Shown: positions 9,446 through 21,668, counted from the first letter of the stretch. The stretch: DNA of 64,000 nucleotides from Phytoseiulus persimilis (GCA_037576195.1 CM075102.1:6262001-6326000), one strand, 5' to 3'. Translations and numbers: made by a program. The notes: generated by a model not told the origin, from the sequence alone.

Positions 9446-9689
9446 AGATAAGACCGTCGAAAACAAATTGAGGGGGGCTCTGGGCGGAAGCACTCGAGAA
9501 ATTTTGGACACATGCCACCGCCATTGATGAGAAATCTCAATACTGCTGAAGCATTTTCCCCTCTCGAGGGGTTGGGACATCCCCCCCCCCCTCTCGTTCT
9601 CTTGTAGGTGTTTCAAAACCAATCCACCATGCTTTCCGATTCATTTATCGACGAATTTTGTCTGTATCCCGGCTTGACGCTAGGTTGTT
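9446..9689. other. 3' region of the Helentron-like element, no gene
   Basis: Contains a C-rich run at about 9581-9592 and no convincing frame. Confidence 0.5.
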
Positions 9690-9727
9690 CGCATTTCTGC
9701 GCCCCGGTTCAACCCGTGGATGAACCG
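9690..9727 (+). repeat. right subterminal inverted repeat and 3' hairpin
   Basis: CGCATTTCTGCGC (9690-9702) is the exact inverse of 921-933. CGGTTCA (9705-9711) pairs perfectly with TGAACCG (9721-9727) around a 9-nt loop. Eight bases later the T-tract target resumes. Confidence 0.65.
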
Positions 9728-9737
9728 TTCCTGTTTT

Positions 9738-9778
9738 TTTTCCTTGCGTTGGCTTCTATCGTCACGATTCACGATCCT
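9738..9778 (-). mobile_element. 41-bp fragment of FADD retroelement, continuation of 1-917
   Basis: Reverse complement of 39601-39645 in the FADD copy. It begins at the same A/T-tract where the fragment at 1-917 ends. It joins the minisatellite at a shared CCTCCAGA, a microhomology junction. Confidence 0.75.
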
Positions 9779-10894
9779 CCAGACTTCGGAAGTAAGTGTC
9801 AGATTGGTCTCGGAATCACCCCTCCAGTCTTGTAAAAGTATGGTCAGATTGATCCCGGAATCCCCCTCCAGACTTTGACAGTTATGGGCAGATTGGTCTC
9901 GGAATCACCCCTCCAGACTTGAAAAAGTATGGTCAGATTGGTCCTGGAATCATTCCTCCAGACTTCGGAAGTAAGTGTCAGACTGGTCCCGGAATCACCC
10001 CTCCCGACTTGGACAGTGATGGGCAGATTGGTCTCGGAATCACCCCTCCAGACTTGAAAAAGTATGGTCAGATTGGTCCTGGAATCACCCCTCCAGACTT
10101 CGGAAGTAAGTGTCAGATTGGTCCCGGAATCACCCCTCCAGACTTGAAAAAGTTCCCGCCAGAGAAAAAAAAAATACTTGAAAAAGTATGGTCAGATTGG
10201 CCCTGGAATCATTCCACCAGACTTCGGAAGTAAGTGTCAGATTGGTCCCGGAATCACCCCTCCAGACTTGGAAAATGATGGTCAGATTGGTCTCGGAATC
10301 ACCCCTCCAGACTTTGACAGTGATGGGCAGATTGGTCTCGGAATCACCCCTCCAGACTTGAAAAAGTATGGTCAGATTGGTCCTGGAATCACCCTCCAGA
10401 CTCCGGAAGGAAGTGTCAGATTGGTCCCGGAATCACCCCTCCAGACTTGGAAAATGATGGTCAGATTTGTCTCGGAATCACCCCTCCAGACTTGAAAAAG
10501 TACGGTCAGATTGGTCCTGGAATCAACCCTCCAGATTCGGAGGAGTATGGCCCGATTGGTCCCGGAATCACCCCTCCAGTCTTGTAAAAGTATGGTCAGA
10601 TTGGTCCCGGAATCACCCCTCCAGACTTTGACAGTGATGGGCAGATTGGTCTCGGAATCACCCCTCCAGACTTGAAGAAGTATGGTCAGATTGGTCCTGG
10701 AATCACCCTTCAGACTCCGGAAGTAAGTGTCAGATTGGTCCCGGAATCACCCCTCCAGACTTGGAAAATGATGGTCAGATTGGTCCTGGAATCACCCTTC
10801 AGACTCCGGAAGTAAGTGTCAGATTGGTCCCGGAATCACCCCTCCAGACTTGGAAAATGATGGTCAGATTTGTCTCGGAATCACCCCTACAGAC
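9779..10894 (+). repeat. 45-bp minisatellite, main array part 1 (about 25 units)
   Basis: Head-to-tail 45-bp units with several subtypes (ends CTTGAAAAAGTATGG, CTTTGACAGTGATGGG, CTTCGGAAGTAAGTG). Some units lack one base, which breaks the open frames. Part 1 ends at the R1-clade insertion at 10895. Confidence 0.97.
10154..10175 (+). mobile_element. 22-bp poly(A)-ended micro-insertion with 12-bp target duplication
   Basis: TCCCGCCAGAG followed by an A-run interrupts a satellite unit. It is flanked by direct copies of ACTTGAAAAAGT (10142-10153, 10176-10187). It looks like an extremely 5'-truncated retrotransposition event; GTTCCC ahead of the A-run resembles the 3' end of the R1-clade element at 10895. 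Confidence 0.65.
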
Positions 10895-10983
10895 TTTTTT
10901 TTTCCATGTGGGAACTTTCCCTCATGTTAATTCATTGTCTGGCACCTTAACGATTACATCAGACCGCTCGTATATATGCATCT

Positions 10984-12904
10984 TCACAATTCTCGTCTCT
11001 CCTTCTCCAGACGTTCTTTCTCGTGGAATATTGCTCCCACCCTTCGAGTTATGTCGTCCCAGTCGTCCCTCGTTTCCTGCATTTTTGAAACCAGCGCGGG
11101 GATGTCCCTCACCGGCAGCGTCCCACGCTGCGGCGCGTAGGCAGGGCACACAAGAATTGTGTGTTCGACATCGTCTTTAGCTCCCATATCACAGTATATG
11201 CATCTGTCGTTTTCTTTTAGTCCGAATCTTTCTAGGTACTCCCCGAAAGCACCATGCCCCGTAAGAAGTTGCGTGGTGTGGTAGGTGAGTTCTCCAAACT
11301 CCCTTGTGAGCCACTTCCTCACGTCGGGAATGCATTTCCTCGTCCACTCGCCTTTTGGGGACGCTTGCCAGCGGGCCTGCCACTTACTCAGGGTCTCCTC
11401 CCTAAGATCCTCCTCCGTTTGGCTGCTCGGCTCTTCGATTTCTACGGGTGCAAGTGGGCCTCTTCTGTAAAAGGAGGCCCAGGTACTTAACCGTCTTTTT
11501 GATCTGAATCTGATGCCCTTCAAGGAGCAGGTGTGGTGGACCGGTCCTCCTTTCGCGTAGCATGACCGCCTCTGACTTCGTCGGCTCAAGCGCGAGCTCG
11601 TTCTCCCTCATCCATTTAGAGATGATCTCCAGCGATTGGTTTGCTACCTCTTCAAGCTTTTCAGTCGTTCGCGCCTTCACCCAGAGCGCGAGATCGTCTG
11701 CGTACGCGATCGTTTTCGCTCCATCGGGCAGTTCCAATCGAAGCACATCGTCGTATGCTATGTTCCATAGTGAGGGGCCCAGGACGGATCCTTGTGGCAC
11801 TCCGGCGCTCATTTGATACCTCTCACCATCCCATGTTACCCAGCGGTCTGAGAGATAAGAGTTTATGACTCTCCTCAAGTAAGGGGAAATCCTTCTTCGC
11901 TCTAGACTTCTCAGGATCACCTTCCAGCTCATCGAGTTAAAGGCGTTTCTGACGTCAAGGAGCACGAGCAAGCAGGTGTTCTCGTACCCCTTCGCGTACT
12001 CGGCCGCAGCCTCCTTCATAAGCCACTCCATGGCCATGTCCAAGGTCGACTTCCCGGAGCGGAAACCGAATTGCCTTTCGGAGAGACCCTCATTTTCTTA
12101 GAGTTCCTCTTGGAGTCGTTTGTTCACTACCGATTCCATGCCCTTCGCGATCGTGTTGAGGAGGCAAATTGGTCGGTAGGAGTCCTTCTTTCCTTTTTGG
12201 ATTAGCACAAGTTTCGCTGTCTTCCATGACTGGGGAAGGTACCGGCGGTTAGCATGCTAACGGCCATTTTGGCAACTTGTATAGGCCATATTTTCATGAG
12301 GAGCTTCGTTGCCTCTGGTGGGATGCCATCCGGCCCAGGGGCTTTTCCGGCTTTCATTTTCTCCGCGACTGCTACTATTTCGCAGGCTCTTATCCTCGGT
12401 ATTCTCTCAGGGTACACCTGTGGCGCCGGTCTTTCGAAGTCTTCCCTGTTTGGGAAAAGCTCTCGGATAGCCTTTTCTGCTGACTGCGCGCTGGTGGTGC
12501 TGAAGCCTCGCATGCTCGGGTGAGCAAGTCATGCAGGATGTGTTCGTCCAGTTCAAGGTTTTCGTCTTTCATTTTCCGGCAGCTTCCGTCTATGCTTTCG
12601 ATGAGGTATTCTCTTCTGAGTTTCTCCCCTCGCCATATTCTCTCAGTCGGTCTTTCTACCTTCGTCTGTCCCGTCACTACAAAGAATTCGATATAAAGAT
12701 GATCGCTAGCGGATTCATATGCCTCGTTTACGAGCCATTTCGTTATCCGGTCCGGTCGGTTTGACACTGTCAGGTCGATGAACGACTCGGCAGTAACAGC
12801 GTAAGATCTTTGTGGGCCCGGGAGCATGGCCTTCCTGTAGGTCGGCGTCCTCCCGTCGTTCAGTACGATGAGGTCGAGTTCCGCGATCCACTCCTCCATA
12901 TCTG
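10984..12904 (-). pseudogene. R1-clade ORF2: endonuclease (C-terminal half), reverse transcriptase, C-terminal zinc motif
   Basis: Read from 12904 downward. The endonuclease keeps ESFIDLTVSN and ASDHLYIEF, but its N-terminal half is deleted. RT blocks follow: KAPGPDGIPPEA (about 12330), LLDVRNAFNSMSW (about 11950), AGVPQGSVLGP (about 11800), and AYADDLALWV (about 11710), the catalytic box. An in-frame TAA at 12098-12100 and frame changes near 12500, 12200 and 11500 break it. The C-terminal part has WTRKCIPDVRKWL and CIYCDMGAKDDVEHTILVC, the zinc motif usual at R1-clade C-termini. Not functional as it stands. Confidence 0.85.
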
Positions 12905-15310
12905 TGCCTCTCCTGTTTGAACTTTGATCATCATTGTTTTCTGTGGTTTGTGTTTCTCCCGTTCGTGTCCGATTTCCCCTCTGTCCGACTACCTGCCATC
13001 CTTCGCCGTCCTTCTTTGTGGCGCAGGTGGCTGGCTCGGATTCTGCTCGCTGTACGTTGGTCGTCGCGGGGTTCGTTTGGCTTATCTTGCCAGGCGTGCC
13101 CCTGTTTGTTCTCTGCTGTCTCGCGAGCGCTGTTTTGGCTTTGAGAGCCTCGAGTAGATCCCTGTATTTCGGGCAGTCTCTCGAGTAGCCCGAAAGGCCC
13201 TCCTCTTGACAGTTCACACAGTGATAGTCCTCCCGGTTTGTTTCGCAGTTCCTGCTCGCATGGCCAACAAGACCGCATTCGTAGCATTTCTTCTCCTTTT
13301 CTTCTTCGAGTTCACATGTCGTCGAGCGGTGACCGGCTCTCTGGCACTTGAAGCACCTCGGGACTTCGAGCCACTCCTTGACGTGGCAGAGTCTCCACCC
13401 GATCTGGACGTTCCGCATATTCAGCAGTCGGTCCGCGTCCTCGTGATTCATTTTAACCACCGCGATGCGAGTTCCTCTACCGTTCCTCCCGATCTTCTCT
13501 GACTTAAGTTGCCCTGGCTCTTTGCGTCTTAGGGCTTTATGGAGATCCTTCTCGAGCTCCTTTTCGTCGAGGCCTGGCTCCAGGCCTGTGACGAGCACTG
13601 CGGCTGGCAGTCGTCGGCTCTTGATCGCTGTCTCGTATCTCAGCTCTTCGGTGATGAACGCCTGGAGTCGATGCTGCCCTCCGGAGCTTCTCTCCGCTAT
13701 CTGTAGTTGGACTTCCTAACCTGCTTGGCGGCAGCCTCGAATCTCGACATCCAGTGCTTTAGGGTCCACTTTTTCTTTGAGGTTCTTCAGCACCTCGGCG
13801 AAAGTTTGACCCTCTGCGCTGATGCTCATAGTTGTCTGGTTTGCCTTCTGTAATCGTTTATTCTTGGGTCGTTCTTCTCCGTTTCTCGCCGTCTTCGTCG
13901 AGATCTCCGCCACGCCTCTTGCTTTCAGCCACGTACAGCAAGCTTCAGTGATTTTGCGGACTTTCATAACGTCAGCCTTTGCCGGTATCCTTATAAGAGT
14001 TTTGTCACCATCGTTGATCTGCGTTTTGTTTACTTCTCCTATGGCTTTTTGAAGTACCTCCGCGTAGTCCTCTGCTGTTGCTTCCTTCTTCAAACGACCT
14101 ATTATGTGGATTCCGGTGGTTGTGTGCCCCCCGCTCACAGTAGAACGGGAGATACCACCATGGAGGTGGTGGCGACCTCTCCATCCTCCAGTGTGTCGAT
14201 TCCCCTTACCGCCGGGAAGAATTGGGCTAGCTGGGTTATCACGTTGTCGTCTTTTGGATCCTTGTCCTCCGGACAGTGCAGCAGGATGCGGCACTTCCTG
14301 TTACCGACGATTCCAGTTTTTGTAAGCGAGGTCTTGTTGTAGACGCGTTTCGGCCAGTGTTTCCCCGCTAATACGGAGATGTCTTCCGCGGTTTGAAGTA
14401 GCTCGATAGCCTCCAGGATCTCGTTGGCCGCCTTCAGTTCTTCTCCTTCCTTACGAGCTGCCTGTGTGTTGCTGTCTCCGCCTGTTGCGCTCTCTAGTTT
14501 GGCGATCGTGGCCTCTAGTTCGGCGATCCTTGCATGGGCGTCGTTCAGCTGCTCGGCGGTCCGCGTCAGCAGGTCCGTTTTCTGTTCCAGTTGCTCGTTC
14601 AGGAACTCCAGCTCTTCTAGATATTCGTGCGGCCTTTCGTCACTGCTGATGATTTCCTCTATGATGCACTTGGCGGCGGAAGGAATGTCGGTCTCCAGTC
14701 GGGTGACTCCTCCCTGCAGTTGCTGGGTGAGCTGTTTCATCTCCTTTGCCGTAGTCTTGGTCTCGATTGCTTTCATACGGTCAACCTTGTCCTTGATCTC
14801 AGTCTTGATCTTCTGCCTGATGACGATTGCGAGGTTCTGGAGGAGCTTACCCCTGCTTGCGATTTTGGCTTGCTTCTCCTCTTCGAGTTCCGGCGTATTC
14901 TCTCGATGTCTTTTGAGCGGTCTTGGGGTGCTCGGTTGGGCTCTTTTTCCTGCAGGGACTTGCTCTTCCGCTCCCCTCTTGTTCTCCGCCTCGCGGGGTT
15001 GGTCGGGTCTCGCTGGCTGGAGCTTCGTTACGGAGGTCGCTGCTGTCACTCCCTCCTTCAGAGTGTCGCTGGTCGAGCCCTCAGTGTCATCCATGCACTC
15101 CTGATCGGGGTCCTGGATTACGGTGCTGGTGGCATCCTCCATCGTCGTTCCCTTCTTCTCCGGCGATCTTCCTACTCGCCCTCCCTTCGCGAAGGGGTTG
15201 TCGCCAGGGGTTACCTGGGGTTGGCCGGGACGGCCTGTCGCTGTGGGCAATTCAGCGGTTTGTTCATTCTTGTGACTGTCCATTATAATCTTCTTGTTCT
15301 GTGCCTTCAA
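12905..15310 (-). pseudogene. R1-clade ORF1: Gag-like RNA-binding protein, frameshifted
   Basis: The first frame (15310 to about 14135) is polar, with a long coiled-coil region (EQLEQKTDLLTRTAEQLNDA, then ARIAELEATIAKLES). A shifted frame (about 14290-13716) carries the central domain (GGHTTTGIHIIGRLKKEATA). A third (13598 downward) has three zinc knuckles starting CFKCQRAGH, CYECGLVGH and CVNCQEEG (about 13340-13160). Frame changes lie near 14140 and 13710. Downstream the knuckle frame runs without a stop straight into the endonuclease of ORF2: a deletion removed the ORF1 stop and the first half of the endonuclease. Confidence 0.82.
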
Positions 15311-15839
15311 TCTCCCCTATTGTGACGCGGTCCGGTGTCGCTCCCACCTCCTCTCCGCGTTATGATATTGTGGTCTCAGCAGGTCCCCGTGGGCAGACGG
15401 CTAGGGCAACGCACAGCACGCGTATCGATGATTCCTGCATCTCGCGCCTCAGGGTCCCTCCCGGCCACCAACTGGCACTAAGTTGCTGTTTGCTTTTTTC
15501 AGCGCATGCGGGGCAGCCAGGTTGGATTGGTTGGATCCACCCGGGCCCGTGTACTATACGCCGGCGCCACCTCGCCCAAGTGGTTTCCCAAGCTGTACCC
15601 TCCGTATCGCTGTGAGCCACACATAACGCTTTGGTTTGGAGTTTGCTCCACCTTCCCGTTCCACGGTTCGCTCTCGGGCACGTTTGCCATCGCCGCCCCC
15701 AAGGAGTCAGACGCGATGACGTCCTGGTTTTGGTCCGCGCCGGCTATTTTATTTCACCGGTACCCGCCATATCTGGCGGGCCCTCCCCTATCCGCAACCC
15801 GGGGACGCGCTCAGTTGGGGATCCAGAAACCCCGCTGAG
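15311..15839 (-). other. 5' leader of the R1-clade element
   Basis: About 530 bp upstream of ORF1, GC-rich, without a supported gene. Plus-strand frames of 200-230 aa seen across 14424-15325 are mirror images of ORF1 and are not genes. Confidence 0.6.
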
Positions 15840-18800
15840 ACCCCTCCAGACTTGAAAAAGTATGGTCAGATTGGTCCTGGAATCACCCCTCCAGACTTCG
15901 GAAGTAAGTGTCAGATTGGTCTCGGAATCACCCCTCCAGACTTGAAAAAGTACGGTCAGATTGGTCCCGGAATCACCCCTCTAGACTTCGACAGTGATGG
16001 GCAGATTTGTCTCGGAATAACCCCTCCAGACTTGGAAAAGTATGGTCAGATTGGTCCTGGAATCACCCCTCCAGACTTCGGAAGTAAGTGTCAGATTGGT
16101 CTCGGAATCACCCCTCCAGACTTGAAAAAGTACTTTCAGATTGGTCCTGCAATCAACCCTCCAGACTTGGAAAAGTATGGTCAGATTGGTCCCGGAATCA
16201 CCCCTCTAGACTTGGAAAGTAATGGGCAGATTGGTCCCGGAATCACCCCTCCAATCTTGTAAAAGTATGGTCAGATTGGTCCCGGAATCACCCCTCCAAT
16301 CTTGTAAAAGTATGGTCAGATTGGTCCCGGAATCACCCCTCCAGATTTGAAAAAGTATGGTCAGATTGGTCCTGGAATCACCCTTCAGACTCCGGAAGTG
16401 AGTGTCAGATTGGTCTCGGACTCACCCCTCCAGACTTGAAAAAGTACGGTCAGATTGGTCCCGGAATCACCCCTCCAGTCTTGTAAAAGTATGGTCAGTT
16501 TGGTCCCGGAATCACCCCTCTAGACTCCGACAGTGATGGGCAGATTGGTCTCGGAATCACCCCTCCAGACTTGAAAAAGTATGGTCAGATTGGTCCTGGA
16601 ATCACCCCTCCAGACTTGTAAAAGTATGGTCAGTTTGGTCCCGGAATCACCCCTCTAGACTTCGACAGTGATGGGCAGATTGGTCTCGGAATAACCCCTC
16701 CAGACTTGAAAAAGTAAGGTCAGATTGGTCCTGGAATCACCCTCCAGACTTCGGAAGTAAGTGTCAGATTGGTCTCGGAATCACCCCTCCAGTCTTGTAA
16801 AAGTATGGTCAGATTGGTCCCGGAATCACCCCTCCAGACTTTGACAGTTATGGGCAGATTGGTCCCGGAATCACCCCTCCAGTCTTCGGAAGTGAGTGTC
16901 AGATTGGTCTCGGAATCAGCCCTCCAGACTTCGGAAGTAAGTGTCAGATTGGTCTCGGAATCAGCCCTCCAGACTTGAAAAAGTAAGGTCAGATTGGTCC
17001 TGGAATCACCCTCCAGACTTCGGAAGTAAGTGTCAGATTGGTCTCGGAATCACCCCTCCAGTCTTGTAAAAGTATGGTCAGATTGGTCCCGGAATCACCC
17101 CTCCAATCTTGTAAAAGTATGGTCAGATTGGTCCCGGAATCACCCCTCCAGATTGAAAAAGTATGGTCAGATTGGTCCTGGAATCACCCTTCAGACTCCG
17201 GAAGTGAGTGTCAGATTGGTCTCGGACTCACCCCTCCAGACTTGAAAAAGTACGGTCAGATTGGTCCCGGAATCACCCCTCCACTCTTGTAAAAGTATGG
17301 TCAGTTTGGTCCCGGAATCACCCCTCTAGACTTTGACAGTTATGGGCAGATTGGTTCCGGAATCACCCCTCCAGTCTTGTAAAAGTATGGTCAGATTGGT
17401 CCCGGAATCACCCCTCCAGTCTTGTAAAAGTATGGTCAGATTGGCCCCGGAATCACCCCTCCAGACTTCGACAGTTATGGGCAGATTGGTCTCGGAATCA
17501 CCCCTCCAGTCTTGTAAAAGTATGGTCAGATTGGTCCCGGAATCACCCCTCCAGACTTTGACAGTTATGGGCAGATTGGTCTCGGAATCACCCCTCCAGA
17601 CTTGATGAAGTATGGTCAGATTGGTCCTGGAATCACCCTCCAGACTCCGGAAGTAAGTGTCAGATTGGTCTCGGAATCACCCCTCCAGACTTGAAAAAGT
17701 ATGGTCAGATTGGTCCTGGAATCACCCCTCCAGACTTCGACAGTTATGGGCAGATTGGTCTCGGAATCACCCCTCCAGTCTTGTAAAAGTATGGTCAGAT
17801 TGGTCCCGGAATCACCCCTCCAGACTTTGACAGTTATGGGCAGATTGGTCTCGGAATCACCCCTCCAGACTTGAAAAAGTATGGTCAGATTGGTCCTGGA
17901 ATCATTCCTCCAGACTTGGAAAAGTATGGTCCGATTGGTCCCGGAATCACCCCTCCAGACTTCGACAGTTATGGGCAGATTGGTCTCGGAATCACCCCTC
18001 CAGACTTGAAAAAGTATGGTCAGATTGGTCCTGGAATCACCCCTCCAGACTTGTAAAAGTATGGTCAGTTTGGTCCCGGAATCACCCCTCTAGACTTCGA
18101 CAGTGATGGGCAGATTGGTCTCGGAATAACCCCTCCAGACTTGAAAAAGTAAGGTCAGATTGGTCCTGGAATCACCCTCCAGACTTCGGAAGTAAGTGTC
18201 AGATTGGTCTCGGAATCACCCCTCCAGTCTTGTAAAAGTATGGTCAGATTGGTCCCGGAATCACCCCTCCAGACTTTGACAGTTATGGGCAGATTGGTCC
18301 CGGAATCACCCCTCCAGTCTTCGGAAGTGAGTGTCAGATTGGTCTCGGAATCAGCCCTCCAGACTTCGGAAGTAAGTGTCAGATTGGTCTCGGAATCAGC
18401 CCTCCAGACTTGAAAAAGTAAGGTCAGATTGGTCCTGGAATCACCCTCCAGACTTCGGAAGTAAGTGTCAGATTGGTCTCGGAATCACCCCTCCAGTCTT
18501 GTAAAAGTATGGTCAGATTGGTCCCGGAATCACCCTTCAGACTCCGGAAGTGAGTGTCAGATTGGTCTCGGACTCACCCCTCCAGACTTGAAAAAGTACG
18601 GTCAGATTGGTCCCGGAATCACCCCTCCACTCTTGTAAAAGTATGGTCAGTTTGGTCCCGGAATCACCCCTCTAGACTCCGACAGTGATGGGCAGATTGG
18701 TCTCGGAATCACCCCTCCAGACTTGAAAAAGTATGGTCAGATTGGTCCTGGAATCACCCCTCCAGACTTGTAAAAGTATGGTCAGTTTGGTCCCGGAATC

Positions 18801-21377
18801 ACCCCTCTAGACTTCGACAGTGATGGGCAGATTGGTCTCGGAATAACCCCTCCAGACTTGAAAAAGTAAGGTCAGATTGGTCCTGGAATCACCCTCCAGA
18901 CTTCGGAAGTAAGTGTCAGATTGGTCTCGGAATCACCCCTCCAGTCTTGTAAAAGTATGGTCAGATTGGTCCCGGAATCACCCCTCCAGACTTTGACAGT
19001 TATGGGCAGATTGGTCCCGGAATCACCCCTCCAGTCTTCGGAAGTGAGTGTCAGATTGGTCTCGGAATCAGCCCTCCAGACTTCGGAAGTAAGTGTCAGA
19101 TTGGTCTCGGAATCAGCCCTCCAGACTTGAAAAAGTAAGGTCAGATTGGTCCTGGAATCACCCTCCAGACTTCGGAAGTAAGTGTCAGATTGGTCTCGGA
19201 ATCACCCCTCCAGTCTTGTAAAAGTATGGTCAGATTGGTCCCGGAATCACCCCTCCAGACTTTGACAGTTATGGGCCGATTGGTCCCGGAATCACCCCTC
19301 CAGTCTTGTAAAAGTATGGTCAGATTGGTCCCGGAATCACCCCTCCAGTCTTGTAAAAGTATGGTCAGATTGGTCCCGGAATCACCCCTCCAGACTTCGA
19401 CAGTTATGGGCAGATTGGTCTCGGAATCACCCCTCCAGTCTTGTAAAAGTATGGTCAGATTGGTCCCGGAATCACCCCTCCAGACTTTGACAGTTATGGG
19501 CAGATTGGTCTCGGAATCATCCCTCCAGACTTGAAGAAGTATGGTCAGATTGGTCCTGGAATCACCCTCCAGACTCCGGAAGTAAGTGTCAGATTGGTCT
19601 CGGAATCACCCCTCCAGACTTGAAAAAGTATGGTCAGATTGGTCCTGGAATCACCCCTCCAGACTTGTAAAAGTATGGTCAGTTTGGTCCCGGAATCACC
19701 CCTCTAGACTTCGACAGTAATGGGCAGATTGGTCTCGGAATAACCCCTCCAGACTTGAAAAAGTAAGGTCAGATTGGTCCTGGAATCACCCTCCAGACTT
19801 CGGAAGTAAGTGTCAGATTGGTCTCGGGAATCACCCCTCCAGTCTTGTAAAAGTATGGTCAGATTGGTCCCGGAATCACCCCTCCAGACTTTGACAGTTA
19901 TGGGCAGATTGGTCCCGAATCACCCCTCCAGTCTTGTAAAGTATGGTCAGATTGGTCCTGGAATCACCCCTCCAGACTTCGGAAGTAAGTGTCAGATTGG
20001 TCTCGGAATCAGCCCCTCCAGACTTGAAAAAGTAAGGTCAGATTGGTCCTGGAATCACCCTCCAGACTTCGGAAGTAAGTGTCAGATTGGTCTCGGAATC
20101 ACCCTCCAGTCTTGTGAAAGTATGGTCAGATTGGTCCCGGAATCACCCCTCCAGACTTTGACAGTTATGGGCAGATTGGTTCCGGAATCACCCCTCCAGT
20201 CTTGTAAAAGTATGGTCAGATTGGTCCCGGAATCACCCCTCCAGTCTTGTAAAAGTATGGTCAGATTGGCCCCGGAATCACCCCTCCAGACTTCGACAGT
20301 TATGGGCAGATTGGTCTCGGAATCACCCCTCCAGTCTTGTAAAAGTATGGTCAGATTGGTCCCGGAATCACCCCTCCAGACTTTGACAGTTATGGGCAGA
20401 TTGGTCTCGGAATCACCCCTCCAGACTTGATGAAGTATGGTCAGATTGGTCCTGGAATCACCCTCCAGACTCCGGAAGTAAGTGTCAGATTGGTCTCGGA
20501 ATCACCCCTCCAGACTTGAAAAAGTAAGGTCAGATTGGTCCTGGAATCACCCCTCCAGACTTCGACAGTTATGGGCAGATTGGTCTCGGAATCACCCCTC
20601 CAGTCTTGTAAAAGTATGGTCAGATTGGTCCCGGAATCACCCCTCCAGACTTTGACAGTTATGGGCAGATTGGTCTCGGAATCACCCCTCCAGACTTGAA
20701 AAAGTATGGTCAGATTGGTCCTGGAATCATTCCTCCAGACTTGGAAAAGTATGGTCCGATTGGTCCCGGAATCACCCCTCCAGACTTCGACAGTTATGGG
20801 CAGATTGGTCTCGGAATCACCCCTCCAGACTTGATGAAGTATGGTCAGATTGGTCCTGGAATCACCCTCCAGACTCCGGAAGTAAGTGTCAGATTGGTCT
20901 CGGAATTACCCCTCCAGACTTGAAAAAGTAAGGTCAGATTGGTCCTGGAATCACCCTCCAGACTTCGACAGTTATGGGCAGATTGGTCTCGGAATCACCC
21001 CTCCAGTCTTGTAAAAGTATGGTCAGATTGGTCCCGGAATCACCCCTCCAGACTTTGACAGTTATGGGCAGATTGGTCTCGGAATCACCCCTCCAGACTT
21101 GAAAAAGTATGGTCAGATTGGTCCTGGAATCATTCCTCCAGACTTGGAAAAGTATGGTCAGATTGGTCCTGGAATCATTCCTCCAGACTTGGAAAAGTAT
21201 GGTCAGATTGGTCCCGGAATCACCCCTCCAGACTTTGACAGTTATGGGCAGATTGGTCTCGGAATCACCCCTCCAGACTTGAAAAGTATGGTCAGATTGG
21301 TCCTGGAATCATTCCTCCAGACTTGGAAAAGTATGGTCAGATTGGTCCCGGAATCACCCCTCTAGACTTGGAAAGTA
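15840..21377 (+). repeat. 45-bp minisatellite, main array part 2 (about 123 units) with higher-order repeats
   Basis: Four or more unit subtypes alternate. Higher-order copies are visible: an identical block starts at 16769, 18204 and 18921 (offsets 1,435 and 717 bp). A private variant, TTGGCCCC, recurs at 17441 and 20266 (offset 2,825), the same offset as the blocks starting at 17871 and 20696. This points to repeated unequal exchange of multi-unit blocks. Subtypes with GTCTTGTAAAAG carry an in-frame TAA, so no long translated frame is maintained. Confidence 0.97.
21367..21377 (+). repeat. target-site duplication CTTGGAAAGTA, left copy
   Basis: Exact match to 27227-27237, flanking the plus-strand R1-clade element. 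Confidence 0.9.
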
Positions 21378-21668
21378 GTCAGCGTCGAACCACGGAGGAG
21401 TACGGTCGCTTTCCGCGAGCTCCTGTTTCTGTGCTTTTGCCAGTGATTTGTGGTGTGCCAGGTGATAGGCCTTCTTTCGAGAACGATTTTGGTGCGCTGA
21501 CGACCAAGATCGGGCCATCAGTCTGGGAGACACCGAATTAAAGGTATATTTTGAAGTTTTGAGGCGGACTTCAATCCGGAGACTTCGTCGAGTTAGCCTG
21601 GAAATTGTGCCGATCAAATCGGCTCAATCCGGTTAGATTCAGAAAAGCGTCGCTAGGGAGAAGAATTT

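Larger units (their letters stand above)
918..9735. mobile_element. Helentron-like (Helitron2-type) element, non-autonomous, with nested Gypsy
   Basis: Inserted in a T-tract of an FADD retroelement: the left flank ends in GTGTTTT and the right flank resumes with a T-run then CCTTGCG. Near the left end is GCGCAGAAATGCG (921-933); its exact reverse complement lies at 9690-9702, followed by a perfect 7-bp stem hairpin (9705-9727) just before the right end. Subterminal inverted repeats plus a 3' hairpin and insertion in T-rich target are the known signature of Helentrons/HINEs. An endonuclease fragment ends about 290 bp from the 3' end, where Helentrons place theirs. Without the nested Gypsy it is about 2.7 kb and carries three blocks of the 45-bp minisatellite. 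Rep and helicase domains are absent. The ends are inferred from a single copy. Confidence 0.6.
10895..15839 (-). mobile_element. R1-clade non-LTR retrotransposon, near full length, degenerate
   Basis: 4.9 kb on the minus strand with a poly(A) end (T-run 10895-10903), ORF1, ORF2 and about 530 bp of 5' leader. It interrupts the 45-bp array and is flanked by 12-bp near-identical repeats (ACCCCTACAGAC 10883-10894, ACCCCTCCAGAC 15840-15851). ORF order and domains match R1-clade elements: coiled-coil Gag-like ORF1 with three zinc knuckles, then EEP endonuclease, YADD RT and a C-terminal CCHC-type motif. Confidence 0.88.

Noticed and set aside
14424..15325. Plus-strand frames of 226 and 232 codons
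   Set aside because: They are mirror frames of the coiled-coil ORF1 of the minus-strand R1-clade element.
15840..21377. Many 60-200-codon frames with MVRLVPESPLQ-type repeats as a protein family
   Set aside because: They are the 45-bp satellite read in frame. Subtypes carry TAA or one-base length changes, starts are arbitrary, and all frames look alike. I treat them as non-coding.
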